Origin: DATDAH01 sp963725155
GTDB taxonomy: Bacteria > Actinomycetota > Acidimicrobiia > Acidimicrobiales > DATDAH01
DNA length: 64,000 nucleotides
NCBI GenBank assembly: GCA_963725155.1
Contig: CAVRXU010000007.1
Coordinates: 310,001-374,000, forward strand
Direction: 5' to 3'
This document shows positions 24,975 to 33,685 of the stretch, piece by piece. Numbering within the stretch: the stretch's first letter is position 1; each line of letters opens with the position of its first letter. The position numbers were made by a program, and so were the translations under genes. Below the pieces are notes generated by a model, which saw nothing but the letters and a program-made list of their open reading frames with translations, ran no database searches and had not been told where the DNA came from.

Positions 24975-26299
24975 CGGGCGGGCCAACGACGCAACAGGCC
25001 GTCGGCGCCGACTCCGGCGACGACCACGAGGGCCACATCGGCCGGGACCCGGTAGCGGGTGATGCCGAAGGTGATGGCTGCGGCCAGGGCGACGACCACG
25101 ACCGTGCTGAGGACGGGGATGAGCGTGATGCCCCGCCGGTGGAGGAGCACGCCGCCATAGAGGCCGAGGGGCAGGAGGGCGTAGTAGGCCCAGAGCCCGA
25201 CGGTCGACGCCGCCTTGCCCCGACCTTCCAGCCACCAGTTGAGGAACACGTTCTGGCCCGGCTTGAAGACGTCGAACACCCGGCCCACCCGGGCCACCGC
25301 CACCAGGGGCAGGCGGCTCAGGTGGTCGTAGAAGTAGTCGTCGGACTCGTCGAGCAACTCGGCCTCGCGGACGGACTCGTCGGCCTCGTCCAGTTCGAGG
25401 GGCGGATCGGTGCCGATGCAGTTGGCGTGGTAGCCGATGTACTCGCCGTAGTAGGTGCTGTCGCAGCTGGCGTCGCTCATCACCGATCCGGCGCTGTTGG
25501 TCAGGAACACGGGCTCGTCGAAGCGGATCAGGTTGAACGCCACCCACGGCAGGAGCACCAGGGCACCGACCACCGCGCCGACCGCGACGAACCCGAAGCG
25601 CTCCTTCCACGACCGCCCCGGTAGCCGCAGGGCCAGCAGGGCGACGAGCACGACGAAGAAGAAGATCCCTTCGGTGCGGGTGAGCGCAGCGGCGCCGGTC
25701 GCGGCGGCCAGGGCGGCCATGGACCCGGGGGTCGGCTGGTCCCAGAAGCGGTGAGCCAGCAGCAGCATCACGGCGATGATCAAGGCGTAGAGGGACTCCG
25801 CCTGCAGCATCCCGTCGTTGATCCAGAGCATCGGGTACAGCGCGGCGGCGCCCGCGGCCAGGAGCCCGGCGCGGGGACCGGCCAGGCGGCGGGCCAGGAC
25901 GCCGATGACCACGACGGTGGCCACCCCGAGGACCCCCGAGGCGAGCCGGTGCGTCGTCGCCGACTGGAGGCCCACGGCGGAGAGCAGCCCGAGGACGGTC
26001 GAATAGCCGGGGGGATGGGACGCGCTGTCGGCCAGCTGGTGGGTCTGGAGGAACCAGTAGGGGTGGGCGAACAGGTGGCCGTCACCGAGGAGCAGGCCCT
26101 GGACGTGGTAGTAGGTGGCGTCGCCGGCCAGGCGGAAACAGGAGCCCGCACCGGTCACCGGCGGGTCGCACGTGGGGCGCACGACGAGCACCAGGACCCA
26201 GCGCACGGCCAGCGCCACGGCCGCGATGGTGCCCAGCGCCCACGCGAAGGGTTTGGCCGCCGGCCCCGCGTCCCGCCAGAATCGCTGGGGTGAAGGCAT
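24938..26299 (-). CDS. ArnT-like GT-C glycosyltransferase, paralogue 2
   Basis: A 453-residue membrane transferase like its three paralogues. First loop: LAGDATYYHVQGLLLGDGHL and SASHPPGYSTVLGL; central YPMLWINDGMLQAESLY; late-loop cysteine pair SCDSTYYGEYIGYHANC; C-terminal GITRYRVPADVALVV. An extra cysteine pair lies in the first loop (PTCDPPVTGAGSC). The ATG at 26299 has a TACGGT box 8 nt upstream. Its first 10 bp overlap the start of the divergent lipoprotein gene, and its 3' end overlaps the SGNH lipoprotein gene. Confidence 0.88.
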   Translation of the reverse strand: MPSPQRFWRDAGPAAKPFAWALGTIAAVALAVRWVLVLVVRPTCDPPVTGAGSCFRLAGDATYYHVQGLLLGDGHLFAHPYWFLQTHQLADSASHPPGYSTVLGLLSAVGLQSATTHRLASGVLGVATVVVIGVLARRLAGPRAGLLAAGAAALYPMLWINDGMLQAESLYALIIAVMLLLAHRFWDQPTPGSMAALAAATGAAALTRTEGIFFFVVLVALLALRLPGRSWKERFGFVAVGAVVGALVLLPWVAFNLIRFDEPVFLTNSAGSVMSDASCDSTYYGEYIGYHANCIGTDPPLELDEADESVREAELLDESDDYFYDHLSRLPLVAVARVGRVFDVFKPGQNVFLNWWLEGRGKAASTVGLWAYYALLPLGLYGGVLLHRRGITLIPVLSTVVVVALAAAITFGITRYRVPADVALVVVAGVGADGLLRRWPARQAAAQPPGGSS

Positions 26300-26718
26300 C
26301 TCTGGCAACCGTAGCAATCGCCCTCCTGACGCTCAGTGCGTGCGGGGGCGACGACGGTGGCGGCGGAACGGACTCCGACGGGACGACGGCGACGTCGGTG
26401 GCCGGTGCCGACCTCAGCTCCTACGACACCGTCAGCGACCTCAACGATGCCCTCGGCGCCGGTGGCGTCGAGTGTGAGTTGGAGTACGAGGGCCTGACCG
26501 ATGAGATCCGCGAGCTCAGCCAGTGCACCATCGACGGCGGCCAGGCCATCCTCACCATCTGGTACGACGCCGACCTCATGACCGAGTTCCTCGCCCCCGA
26601 AGGGGCCGATCCGCCCGTCGCAGTGGCCTACGGCGAGGACTGGACGGTCGAGCTCACCGACCCCGCCACCGCTGCCACCGTGGCCGAGGCCGCCGGTGGC
26701 ACCACCACCGACGGCTGA
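26290..26718 (+). CDS. hypothetical lipoprotein
   Basis: A 142-residue protein with a lipoprotein signal (VKASLATVAIALLTLSAC) followed by a Gly/Asp-rich linker. The small mature domain has two cysteines near residues 58 and 78 and a strand-rich core (AILTIWYDADLMTEFLAP). No family is recognised. The GTG start overlaps the divergent GT-C start by 10 bp; CAGAAT sits 7 nt upstream as a weak -10. Followed by, and overlapping, an SGNH-like gene, so probably the first gene of a three-gene unit ending at 28239. Confidence 0.8.
   Translation: MKASLATVAIALLTLSACGGDDGGGGTDSDGTTATSVAGADLSSYDTVSDLNDALGAGGVECELEYEGLTDEIRELSQCTIDGGQAILTIWYDADLMTEFLAPEGADPPVAVAYGEDWTVELTDPATAATVAEAAGGTTTDG
26308..26313 (-). 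promoter_or_regulatory. candidate -10 box for the divergent GT-C gene
   Basis: TACGGT on the minus strand, 8 nt upstream of the ATG at 26299; it lies inside the coding sequence of the plus-strand lipoprotein gene. Confidence 0.45.
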
Positions 26719-27412
26719 CGCCGGGCGGCACGGCGCCCGGCTCCTCGTGGGGATCCTGGCGTTCGGGCTGAGCATCGGATCCGCCGGGCCGGTCGGCGCC
26801 CACGTCGAAGCGGTGCCCCCGTTCGAGGGGCCTCCAGGGGGTCCGAAGGTGGCCGCCGTGGGCGACAGCCTGCTCGGCCAGCTCGAGTCGGAGGGCCCCA
26901 CCCATCCCACCTCGACCCGAGCCTTCACCCGCAGCCTGATCGACGAGGGCTGGCGGGCCTCGGTCAAGCACCGCAACGCCTGGCGCACCGCCCGGGTGCG
27001 CGTCCTGGCCCGACAGGCCGTGGACCGCGGCGCCGTGGTCGTCATCGTGTCGGCCGGCTCGGGTGACGTCCGCTGGGTGCGGGAGAGCGCCGACCCGAGC
27101 TACGCCCGATGGCTCGTGCGGCGGGCCGTCGGCCTGCTCCTGGACGATCTCGAGCCGCAGTGCGTGGTGTGGCCCACGATCCCCGTCGTCGGCGGTGCGG
27201 GCGAACGCCGGACGGCGCAGGTGGTGAACCAGGTGCTCCGCGCCGCCGACGAGGGGTCGAGCCGGGTCCGCAGCCCCGACTGGGCCGCCGTCGCCCGGAG
27301 CCACCCGGGACGCTTCATCGCTGACGGCGTGCACCTCTCGCGGGCCGGAGAGGCCGCCTTTCAGCGCACCCTCCTGCACGCCGCCCGCCGTTGCGTGACC
27401 GGGCTCCGATGA
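26696..27412 (+). CDS. secreted SGNH-like hydrolase
   Basis: A 238-residue protein with an N-terminal signal peptide (LLVGILAFGLSIGSAGPVGA) but no lipobox. SGNH blocks are visible: VAAVGDSLLGQLE (Ser) and FIADGVHLSRAGEAAF (Asp, His). It lacks the cysteine next to the catalytic His that marks the four related lipoproteins in this locus, so it is a separate subfamily. The GTG start at 26696 overlaps the upstream gene by 23 bp; an internal GTG at 26747 would leave a weak signal peptide without a positive N-terminus. Confidence 0.82.
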   Translation: MAPPPTADAGRHGARLLVGILAFGLSIGSAGPVGAHVEAVPPFEGPPGGPKVAAVGDSLLGQLESEGPTHPTSTRAFTRSLIDEGWRASVKHRNAWRTARVRVLARQAVDRGAVVVIVSAGSGDVRWVRESADPSYARWLVRRAVGLLLDDLEPQCVVWPTIPVVGGAGERRTAQVVNQVLRAADEGSSRVRSPDWAAVARSHPGRFIADGVHLSRAGEAAFQRTLLHAARRCVTGLR

Positions 27413-28239
27413 GCCCGGTCCGTGGACTGGCTGCCGTCGCCACCGCGCTGCTGCTCGTCGGTTGCGGCGCGGACGACGGGGACACCGCCGCCGCCGGTCC
27501 GACCTCGACCGCGCCACCCGCGACCTCGGCGCCCGCACCGACCACTGCGGTCGATGTCCCCCGCGTCCTGATCGCCGGGGACTCGGTGATGGAGGAGGCG
27601 GCCGGTGCGCTGACCTACGCCATCGAGGCGACCAGCGGCGCCCACGCCGCCTTCGCCCTCGGCCCGGACCTCCCCCGCGATGCCGCCGACATCGCCGTCT
27701 GGCAGGCCGCGCTCGACGAGCACCGCCCCGACCTCGTCGTGGTCTCCGTCGGGCACTGGGAGTACCTGGAGGTGCTGGGTGACTTCGCCGAAGGTGACCG
27801 GTTGGCGCCGGGCACCTACGCCTCCGAGATCCTGGATCCGTTCGCCGACCTGGTCACCGCGGACGGTGCCCGCCTCCTCTGGGTCGGGCCCCTGGTCATC
27901 GACGACCCCGATGAATCCGAGTTCGTGGACGGGCTGCAGAGGGACTTCGAAGCCCTGGCCGAGCGCCGGGACGACGTCGACTTCGTCGACGCCGACACCT
28001 GGGTCGCGCCCGACGGCTTCCGCGCCACCCTGCCGGGGCCGGACGGGCAGCCGGTGCCGATCCGGCGGGCCGACGGCATCCATCTGTGCCCGGAGGGCCA
28101 AGTCCTGTTGGCCGAAGGCCTCCTGAGCGTGATCGCCGACGAGCTCGAGCTGACGCCGTCACCGACCTGGGCCGATGAGTGGCGGGCGGAGCAGCCGACC
28201 GAACCGGGCGGCTGTGCGCCCGACTACCAGGGCGACTGA
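27409..28239 (+). CDS. SGNH-fold lipoprotein hydrolase (family A)
   Basis: A 276-residue lipoprotein close in design to 24126-24974: lipobox LLVGC near residue 18, a Thr/Pro/Ala linker, block I VLIAGDSVMEEAAG, a central VVSVGHWEYLE, block V DGIHLCPEGQVLL, and a C-terminal EPGGC tail. Again only three cysteines in the mature chain. The ATG overlaps the upstream stop (ATGA), so it is coupled to the secreted SGNH-like gene. It ends 6 bp from the convergent deacetylase gene. Confidence 0.87.
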   Translation: MSPVRGLAAVATALLLVGCGADDGDTAAAGPTSTAPPATSAPAPTTAVDVPRVLIAGDSVMEEAAGALTYAIEATSGAHAAFALGPDLPRDAADIAVWQAALDEHRPDLVVVSVGHWEYLEVLGDFAEGDRLAPGTYASEILDPFADLVTADGARLLWVGPLVIDDPDESEFVDGLQRDFEALAERRDDVDFVDADTWVAPDGFRATLPGPDGQPVPIRRADGIHLCPEGQVLLAEGLLSVIADELELTPSPTWADEWRAEQPTEPGGCAPDYQGD

Positions 28240-28245
28240 TCGCCG

Positions 28246-29070
28246 TCAGGCGGCGAGGACGGCGGGGACCTCGCGGGGCACGTCGGCCAGGCGCTGGCCC
28301 AGCGGCGGCCCGGCCCGGCCCGCCAGCAGGCGATCGATGCGGCGAAGCATCCGTTTGCGGCCGTACCAGAGGAGGGGGCTGAGCACTCGGCCGGTCCCCG
28401 GCACCACCCAGTACGGCTCACCGGGGTCGGCGTCGTAGGGATGGCAGTAGGTGAACGGCACCGAGCCCAGCGGCTTGTCCCGCAACCCGGCCCGGACCAC
28501 GGGCCATGGGAGGACCCGCAGGTAGGTGCCACCCACCACCGGGAGACCGAGGGGGCCGGCCTTGATGATCGGGGCGGGGAGCTCCAGGAGCCCGGACGGC
28601 CAGGTGAAGGGGTGACGGGGCAGGCCCGGGTAGCCGTACAGCGGGTTCCAGGCGGGGAGGATGCTCGAGGAGTAGGTGAAGCCGAGGTCGACGAGGACCT
28701 CGGTGGCCCAGACGGTCTCGGGCACCAGCGAGAACGTCGGGGCGCGGAAGCCGTTGACGTCCTGGTCGGCCACCTGAGCCAGTAGGGCGCGACCCCGGGC
28801 CGTCTCCTCGCGGAACACCTCAGGGGTGAGCTCGGTGATCGGGGTGTGGCGCCATCCGTGGAGGCCGAGCTCGTGGCCCTGGGCGGCGATCTCGCGCACG
28901 AGCTCCGGGTGGTCCCGGACGATCTCGCCGACCACGAAGACCGTGCCCACGACGCCCCGGTCGGCGCAGAAGGCGAGTACCCGACGGGTGGCGTCCAGGA
29001 GGCGGAGCTCGGTCCCGTCGTCGGGCCGGTGGTCCTCGACGTCGAAGGTGAAGGTGAAGGGCGGGGTCAT
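28246..29070 (-). CDS. polysaccharide deacetylase family protein
   Basis: A 274-residue NodB-fold deacetylase that would remove N- or O-acetyl groups from glycan. Seen: TFTFDVEDHRPDDG (catalytic base Asp and metal-binding Asp region), GHELGLHGWRHTPITEL (the two metal-binding histidines) and FRAPTFSLVPET. The C-terminal half (PFTWPSGLLELPA, FTYCHPYDADPGE) matches the DUF3473 extension found in exopolysaccharide-locus deacetylases. No signal peptide, so action before export is likely. Last gene of the minus-strand operon that starts with the SGNH lipoprotein at 33607. Confidence 0.92.
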   Translation of the reverse strand: MTPPFTFTFDVEDHRPDDGTELRLLDATRRVLAFCADRGVVGTVFVVGEIVRDHPELVREIAAQGHELGLHGWRHTPITELTPEVFREETARGRALLAQVADQDVNGFRAPTFSLVPETVWATEVLVDLGFTYSSSILPAWNPLYGYPGLPRHPFTWPSGLLELPAPIIKAGPLGLPVVGGTYLRVLPWPVVRAGLRDKPLGSVPFTYCHPYDADPGEPYWVVPGTGRVLSPLLWYGRKRMLRRIDRLLAGRAGPPLGQRLADVPREVPAVLAA

Positions 29071-29091
29071 GGCTCGAGAGGGCGGGCGCGC

Positions 29092-30012
29092 TCAGTAGGC
29101 GTCGAGGTCGAGGAACTCGAAGGTATCCAGGCGGAAGGTCTCCTGGGGGACCTCGTCGCTGAAGCTGTGGACGACCAGGTTCAGAGGAGCCGGTCGCAAC
29201 CGGTGGGGCGGCTGGACGCCCCGCACCCGCACGAGGGCGTTGTAGCCGGCGTACACGGCGGCGGGCGCCCGGTGGTACCGGCAGACGGCGGCGACGGCCT
29301 TGCGGGCCGACAGGGGCTGGTCCATCGATCGGGCGCCACGGGGGAAGAGCTTGAGGACCACGGCCATCGGCACCGGCCCGAAGGCCGACCGGGTGGACAC
29401 GACGACGAGGTCGTCATCGGCGTGAACGACGTAGTTCCCGTGAGGGCGGGCCAGGCGCCACGCCAGCCGATCCGGGGCGTAGCTGTTGGTCCAGTGAACG
29501 GCGTCGTGCTGGTCCAGGTCGGCGGCCAGGGCGGTGAACGTCGAGCCGGCCAAGAACGGCTCGTCGACGACGTGGTGGTCCCAGCCGGCGCCGCTCCCGG
29601 TGGGCACGGCCACCTTCACCGGCATGGGCCCGAGGAAGCGGTAGCTCAGGTACTTGACGGCCCCCGGCGTCGACTTCTCGTTGGGAACCCCGATGACCAT
29701 CTGGCGGCCCTGGGCGGTGGCCTCGGCGAAGTTCCGCAACCCGAGCTCGGACCAGTACCCCTTGCGCTGGGTACCCCGTCGGGTGACGGCGTTGAGCGAG
29801 AAGAGGAAGGGCGCCTCGCCCGCGGCGTTGCGGTAGGTCTGGGGCACCAGGGCGTAGTGGGCGACCCTTACGCCGCCCTCGTCGGCCGCCGCCTGGATGG
29901 CCGGCCCGTCGGGGTTCTGGTCATAGAGCCACGCGAGGTACGCGTCGTCGACGAACCGGGGATCGGGCAGCTCCGCGTTCAACAACTCGGTGTTGAGCTC
30001 GTTGTCGTTCAT
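29092..30012 (-). CDS. GNAT-type acetyltransferase-like protein
   Basis: A 306-residue soluble protein. The N-terminal two thirds fit the GNAT-like proteins that accompany polysaccharide deacetylases: VAHYALVPQTYRNAAGEAPF, SLNAVTRRGTQRKGYWSELG (acetyl-CoA loop region) and VIGVPNEKSTPG. It may N-acylate an amino sugar, working opposite the adjacent deacetylase. The ATG at 30012 overlaps the upstream GT-C stop (ATGA), so translation is coupled. Domain assignment is by pattern only; the exact acceptor is unknown. Confidence 0.78.
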   Translation of the reverse strand: MNDNELNTELLNAELPDPRFVDDAYLAWLYDQNPDGPAIQAAADEGGVRVAHYALVPQTYRNAAGEAPFLFSLNAVTRRGTQRKGYWSELGLRNFAEATAQGRQMVIGVPNEKSTPGAVKYLSYRFLGPMPVKVAVPTGSGAGWDHHVVDEPFLAGSTFTALAADLDQHDAVHWTNSYAPDRLAWRLARPHGNYVVHADDDLVVVSTRSAFGPVPMAVVLKLFPRGARSMDQPLSARKAVAAVCRYHRAPAAVYAGYNALVRVRGVQPPHRLRPAPLNLVVHSFSDEVPQETFRLDTFEFLDLDAY

Positions 30013-31409
30013 GCCGGGGCCTCCACGGGCTCGGGGTCCGGGTCGTCGGCGGGCTCAGGTTCGGCCATCGGCCAGCGTCGGCGCAACACCACCTCGAGGC
30101 CCACCGCCGCGGCCACCACCAGGGCCACGTCGGCGGGGATCCGGTACCGGGTGGTGCCGAACGTCCATGCCGCGGTGACCGAGATCATCACCGCCATCCC
30201 CACGAGGGGGCTGATGGGCAGGCCTCGCCGCTTGAGGGCGACCACGCCGCCCACGGCGAACGGGAGGAGGGCGTAGTAGGTGACCAGGGCCAACTCCGAG
30301 GTTCGTTTGCCCCGGGCCTCCAGCTGCCAGTTGAAGCGGACGTTCTGCAGCGGGCGGTAGAGGTCCCACATGCGGGCCACCCGGGCGACCATCACGACCG
30401 GGAGGCGACCGAGGTGGTCCCGGATGTAGGTCTGGGCCCGCTCTCCCGCCACGGCCGCCCGCTGGGACTCGTCGTAGCCCCGGAGCCGCTCCTGGGCCTC
30501 GGGCACGGTCAGGCCCTCGTCGGCCGCGTAGTCCTCGATCACGAAGCAGTTGCCGTAGAAGCCGAGCTGCTCGCCGTAGTAGGTGGCGTCGCAGCTGGCC
30601 GTGTCCAGCACCGGCCCGGGGGCGGTGGACAGGGTGGTCGGGTCCTCGAAACGGGTCAGGTTCCAGGCCACCCAGGGGCCCAGGAGCAGGACCGCGGCGG
30701 CTCCGGCGAGGGCCACGTGCACGAGGCGCTCGCGCCAGGTTCGCACCGCGCCGAGGATCAGCGGCAGCGCCACGAGGGCGTACAGCAGAAGGGACTCGGC
30801 TCGGGTGAGTGCGGTCAGCGCGATCACGAGGCCCAGGAGGGCGATGCGCCGTCGGGTGGGGTCTCGCCGGTAGCGGTAGGCGGCCAGGATCGTGAGGGCG
30901 ATCAGCAGCGTGGCCAGGCTCTCCACCTGGAGCAGGAAGTCGTTGATCCAGAGGTTCGGGTACAGGGCCCCGATGGCGGCGGCGATGAGCCCGGCTCGCC
31001 AACCGAGCAGGTCCCGTCCGATGAGGCCCAGCACCACGACGGTGAGCGCGCCGAGGAGGGCGGCTGCTAGTCGATGGGTGTCGACGCCCTGTCCGCCGAG
31101 GGCCGAGACCACTCCGAGGTACATCGGGAACAGGGGCATCTTGTGGGCGCTGGGTCGCTCTTCACCGGTGCTGGCGTAGGTGAACGGGTCGATGAAGGGT
31201 TTGCCGTCGGCCAGCAGGTTCCCCACCTCGTGGAGGTAGCGGGGGTCGTTGACGACGTTCGCCCCGCCCGTGATGGCCAGGCACCCCGGCGGTCCGTCCT
31301 CGGCCGGGTCCCCGCACTCCGGGCGCATCTCCAGGATCCAGAACCACCGCAGGCCGAGCCCGAGCAGGGCGATGCCGGCCAGGGCGAAGGCGAAGCGTCG
31401 GTTGCTCAC
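30009..31409 (-). CDS. ArnT-like GT-C glycosyltransferase, paralogue 3
   Basis: A 466-residue GT-C with the shared plan: first loop VVNDPRYLHEVGNLL, YPNLWINDFLLQVES in the middle, the late-loop cysteine pair SCDATYYGEQLGFYGNC, VRFNWQLEARGKRTSE, and the C-terminal GTTRYRIPADVALVV. It has the extra first-loop cysteine pair (PECGDPAEDGPPGC) also seen in paralogue 2. The tail after the last helix is acidic and Pro-rich. The GTG start overlaps the upstream stop (GTGA), so it is coupled to paralogue 4. Confidence 0.89.
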   Translation of the reverse strand: MSNRRFAFALAGIALLGLGLRWFWILEMRPECGDPAEDGPPGCLAITGGANVVNDPRYLHEVGNLLADGKPFIDPFTYASTGEERPSAHKMPLFPMYLGVVSALGGQGVDTHRLAAALLGALTVVVLGLIGRDLLGWRAGLIAAAIGALYPNLWINDFLLQVESLATLLIALTILAAYRYRRDPTRRRIALLGLVIALTALTRAESLLLYALVALPLILGAVRTWRERLVHVALAGAAAVLLLGPWVAWNLTRFEDPTTLSTAPGPVLDTASCDATYYGEQLGFYGNCFVIEDYAADEGLTVPEAQERLRGYDESQRAAVAGERAQTYIRDHLGRLPVVMVARVARMWDLYRPLQNVRFNWQLEARGKRTSELALVTYYALLPFAVGGVVALKRRGLPISPLVGMAVMISVTAAWTFGTTRYRIPADVALVVAAAVGLEVVLRRRWPMAEPEPADDPDPEPVEAPA

Positions 31410-32719
31410 GCTTCGACGGGGGCGTCCCGCAGGGTCACCCAGGCCAGCCCCAGGCCGGCCAACATGCACAGTGCCACTTCTGCGGGGACCCGGTACCGGG
31501 TGATGCCGAAGGTGGTGGCGGCGGTGAAGGTGACGAGCACGAACGGAGAGACCAGGGGGATGATCGTCACCCGCCGCCGCCAGAGGAGCACGACTCCGGC
31601 CACCGCGATGGGCAGCATCAGGTAGTACTGGCCGAGGGCGAACCGGGCCTCGTCGAGCCCCCGACGTTCGAAGAACCGGTCGAATTCGACCCCCTGATCG
31701 GTCCGGTACACCTGCCACATCCGTCCCACGCGGGCGAGGGCCACGCGGGGCAGCGCCCCGAGGTGGTCCTCCATGTAGGCCGTGGCCTTCTCACGGTGGA
31801 TGGTGTCGATCTGGGACTCATCGCCGGAGAACTCGGCCGGGGCACAGTCGATGTTCCAGTAGCCGAAGAAGTCCCCGGAGTAGGTCTTGTCGCAGTTGCC
31901 GAAGGCCAGGACCCGGCCGCTGCCGGTCGCCAGGTAGGGCGGGGCCGGCTCCTCGAAGCGCAGGAGGTTGCTGATCATCCAGGGCGCCATCAGGGCCAGG
32001 GCGACCGTGCCCGAGACGATGGCCAATCCGGCCCGCTGGCCCCAGGTGCGGTCACGGAGCATGACGGCGAGGGGCAGGACCAGGCCGGGCAGGAGGAGGA
32101 GGCCCTCGCTGCGGGTGAGCGTGGCGATGCCCACGGCCCCGCCGAGGAGGGCGGCGCTCCGCCAGGACGGCGATCGCCAGAAGCGGTAACCGGCCAGGAT
32201 CACCAACGCCGCGAGCCCGGCGTAGAGCGACTCGGAGAGGATGAGCGCGTCGTTGATCCAGAGGTTGGGGTAGATGGCGGCCAGGAAGGCGGCCAGGAGC
32301 CCGGCCCGATCACCTCCTCGCTCCCCCAACCCGGCCCAGCGCCCGATCATGCGGGCACCGATCCCGATCAGGCCGACGGCGGCTGCGCCGGCGATGCCGC
32401 TCGCCAGCCGATTGGAGAGCGGGCTGTCCAATCCGATGAGGCCGTACGCCGCCAGGTAGAGCACGTAGCCCGGCGGGTGACCGGCCGAAGGCTCGTAGAC
32501 GGGGGGGCCACCGGCCTCGATCGAGTCCCGCCACACGAACGGCTCGTAGAAGCCGCCGTGGTCCAGGAGCAGCTTGGCCTGGGTGTGGTAGGCGTAGTTG
32601 TCGTCGAGGTCCAGGGTCAGGTCGCCGTAGTGGGCGAAGACGGCGATCCAGCGGACGGCCAACGCCAGGAGGACGAGCAGGAGGAGGCGGGCGGGAAACC
32701 CGCGGAATCGGCTCCGCAT
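31406..32719 (-). CDS. ArnT-like GT-C glycosyltransferase, paralogue 4
   Basis: A 437-residue GT-C. First loop: LDLDDNYAYHTQAKLLLDHG and SAGHPPGYVLYL; central YPNLWINDALILSESLY; cysteine pair NCDKTYSGDFFGYWNIDC; C-terminal GITRYRVPAEVALCM. It has no extra first-loop cysteines. It follows the SGNH lipoprotein gene by 27 bp on the same strand and overlaps paralogue 3, which makes a GT-C tandem with a private SGNH partner. Confidence 0.89.
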   Translation of the reverse strand: MRSRFRGFPARLLLLVLLALAVRWIAVFAHYGDLTLDLDDNYAYHTQAKLLLDHGGFYEPFVWRDSIEAGGPPVYEPSAGHPPGYVLYLAAYGLIGLDSPLSNRLASGIAGAAAVGLIGIGARMIGRWAGLGERGGDRAGLLAAFLAAIYPNLWINDALILSESLYAGLAALVILAGYRFWRSPSWRSAALLGGAVGIATLTRSEGLLLLPGLVLPLAVMLRDRTWGQRAGLAIVSGTVALALMAPWMISNLLRFEEPAPPYLATGSGRVLAFGNCDKTYSGDFFGYWNIDCAPAEFSGDESQIDTIHREKATAYMEDHLGALPRVALARVGRMWQVYRTDQGVEFDRFFERRGLDEARFALGQYYLMLPIAVAGVVLLWRRRVTIIPLVSPFVLVTFTAATTFGITRYRVPAEVALCMLAGLGLAWVTLRDAPVEA

Positions 32720-32746
32720 GTCGGGCGCCAGTCTAGGGGCCGACCC

Positions 32747-33607
32747 TCACACGGGAGCCGGGCACTCCTCGGGCGCGTGGAGCTGTGGGGGCCGGCGCCA
32801 CGGGCCCTGCTGCCAGCCGTAGACGGCGTCGACGTTCCACTGCCGGGCTATCTCGTCCAGTACCGGGGTGCCCAGCGCCACGACCCCGTCGGGGCAGATG
32901 TGGAGGCCGTCGGTCCGGCGCAGGCGCACCGGCATCCCGGTGGTGGGCGACACGACGATGTCGGCGTAACCCCCCTCCGGCCCCGACAGGTACTGGCCGC
33001 CGGGCAGGTAGTCCACGTCGTCGCGGGCGTCGGCGGCCCGGGCGAACACCGAGTTCAAGCCGACGAAGCGCTCGGTGGTCTCGGGGTCGTCGACCGCGGC
33101 CATGCCGATCCAGAGGACATTGGCCCCGTCCCGGGTGATGAGGTCGAGGAACGGGTCCACCACGCGGTTGCGGTATCGCTGGGGCCATCCGGGCTCGGCG
33201 GCAGCCGTCTCCCCGACCGTCTGGTCCTCCCAGAAGCCGACGAGGAGCACGATGAGGTCCGGATCGTGGGTCTGCAGCTCCTGGTTCCAGATGACGCGGT
33301 CGGCACCACCCCGGGCCAACGAGGGGGCCAGGACGAAGTGCCCGGTCGACTCGTGGGTGCCCTCGAGGGCCTGGATCAAGGCCGGGGCCACCTCGGCCAT
33401 CACCGAGTCGCCGACGAAGGTCACCCGCAGGGGGTCGGCGGCTGTGGGCTGGCGCCCACCCGGTGGGAGGCTGGTGGTCGTCGGAGGCACCGTGGTGGTG
33501 GTCGTCGTCGGATCGGCAGCGGCCGAGCCGCCGTCGTCGGCGCAGGCGGCCGAGAGGGCGACGAGGAGCAGTACGAGCGCGACGGCTCGTCGGCAACGAC
33601 CGGACAT
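32747..33607 (-). CDS. SGNH-fold lipoprotein hydrolase (family A)
   Basis: A 286-residue lipoprotein: basic N-terminus, lipobox ALSAAC, Thr/Pro-rich linker ending PPGGRQPTAADPLRV, block I VTFVGDSVMAEVAP, block V DGLHICPDGVVAL, and a C-terminal APEEC tail. Nearest relative in the window is 41514-42392, with which it shares the GGR-P-TA-DPLRV linker end. The ATG at 33607 has TACGCT 8 nt upstream. First gene of a minus-strand operon through GT-C, GT-C, acetyltransferase-like and deacetylase genes. Confidence 0.88.
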   Translation of the reverse strand: MSGRCRRAVALVLLLVALSAACADDGGSAAADPTTTTTTVPPTTTSLPPGGRQPTAADPLRVTFVGDSVMAEVAPALIQALEGTHESTGHFVLAPSLARGGADRVIWNQELQTHDPDLIVLLVGFWEDQTVGETAAAEPGWPQRYRNRVVDPFLDLITRDGANVLWIGMAAVDDPETTERFVGLNSVFARAADARDDVDYLPGGQYLSGPEGGYADIVVSPTTGMPVRLRRTDGLHICPDGVVALGTPVLDEIARQWNVDAVYGWQQGPWRRPPQLHAPEECPAPV

Positions 33608-33615
33608 CGTGGGGC

Positions 33616-33621
33616 AGCGTA
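33616..33621 (-). promoter_or_regulatory. candidate -10 box for the SGNH/GT-C operon
   Basis: TACGCT on the minus strand, 8 nt upstream of the ATG at 33607. Confidence 0.45.
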
Positions 33622-33685
33622 GTGAGCCGCACCCCCTGCTCGGCCGCGGGTCCCCGGGAGCCCACGCCCTAGGATCGGCGCCGAG

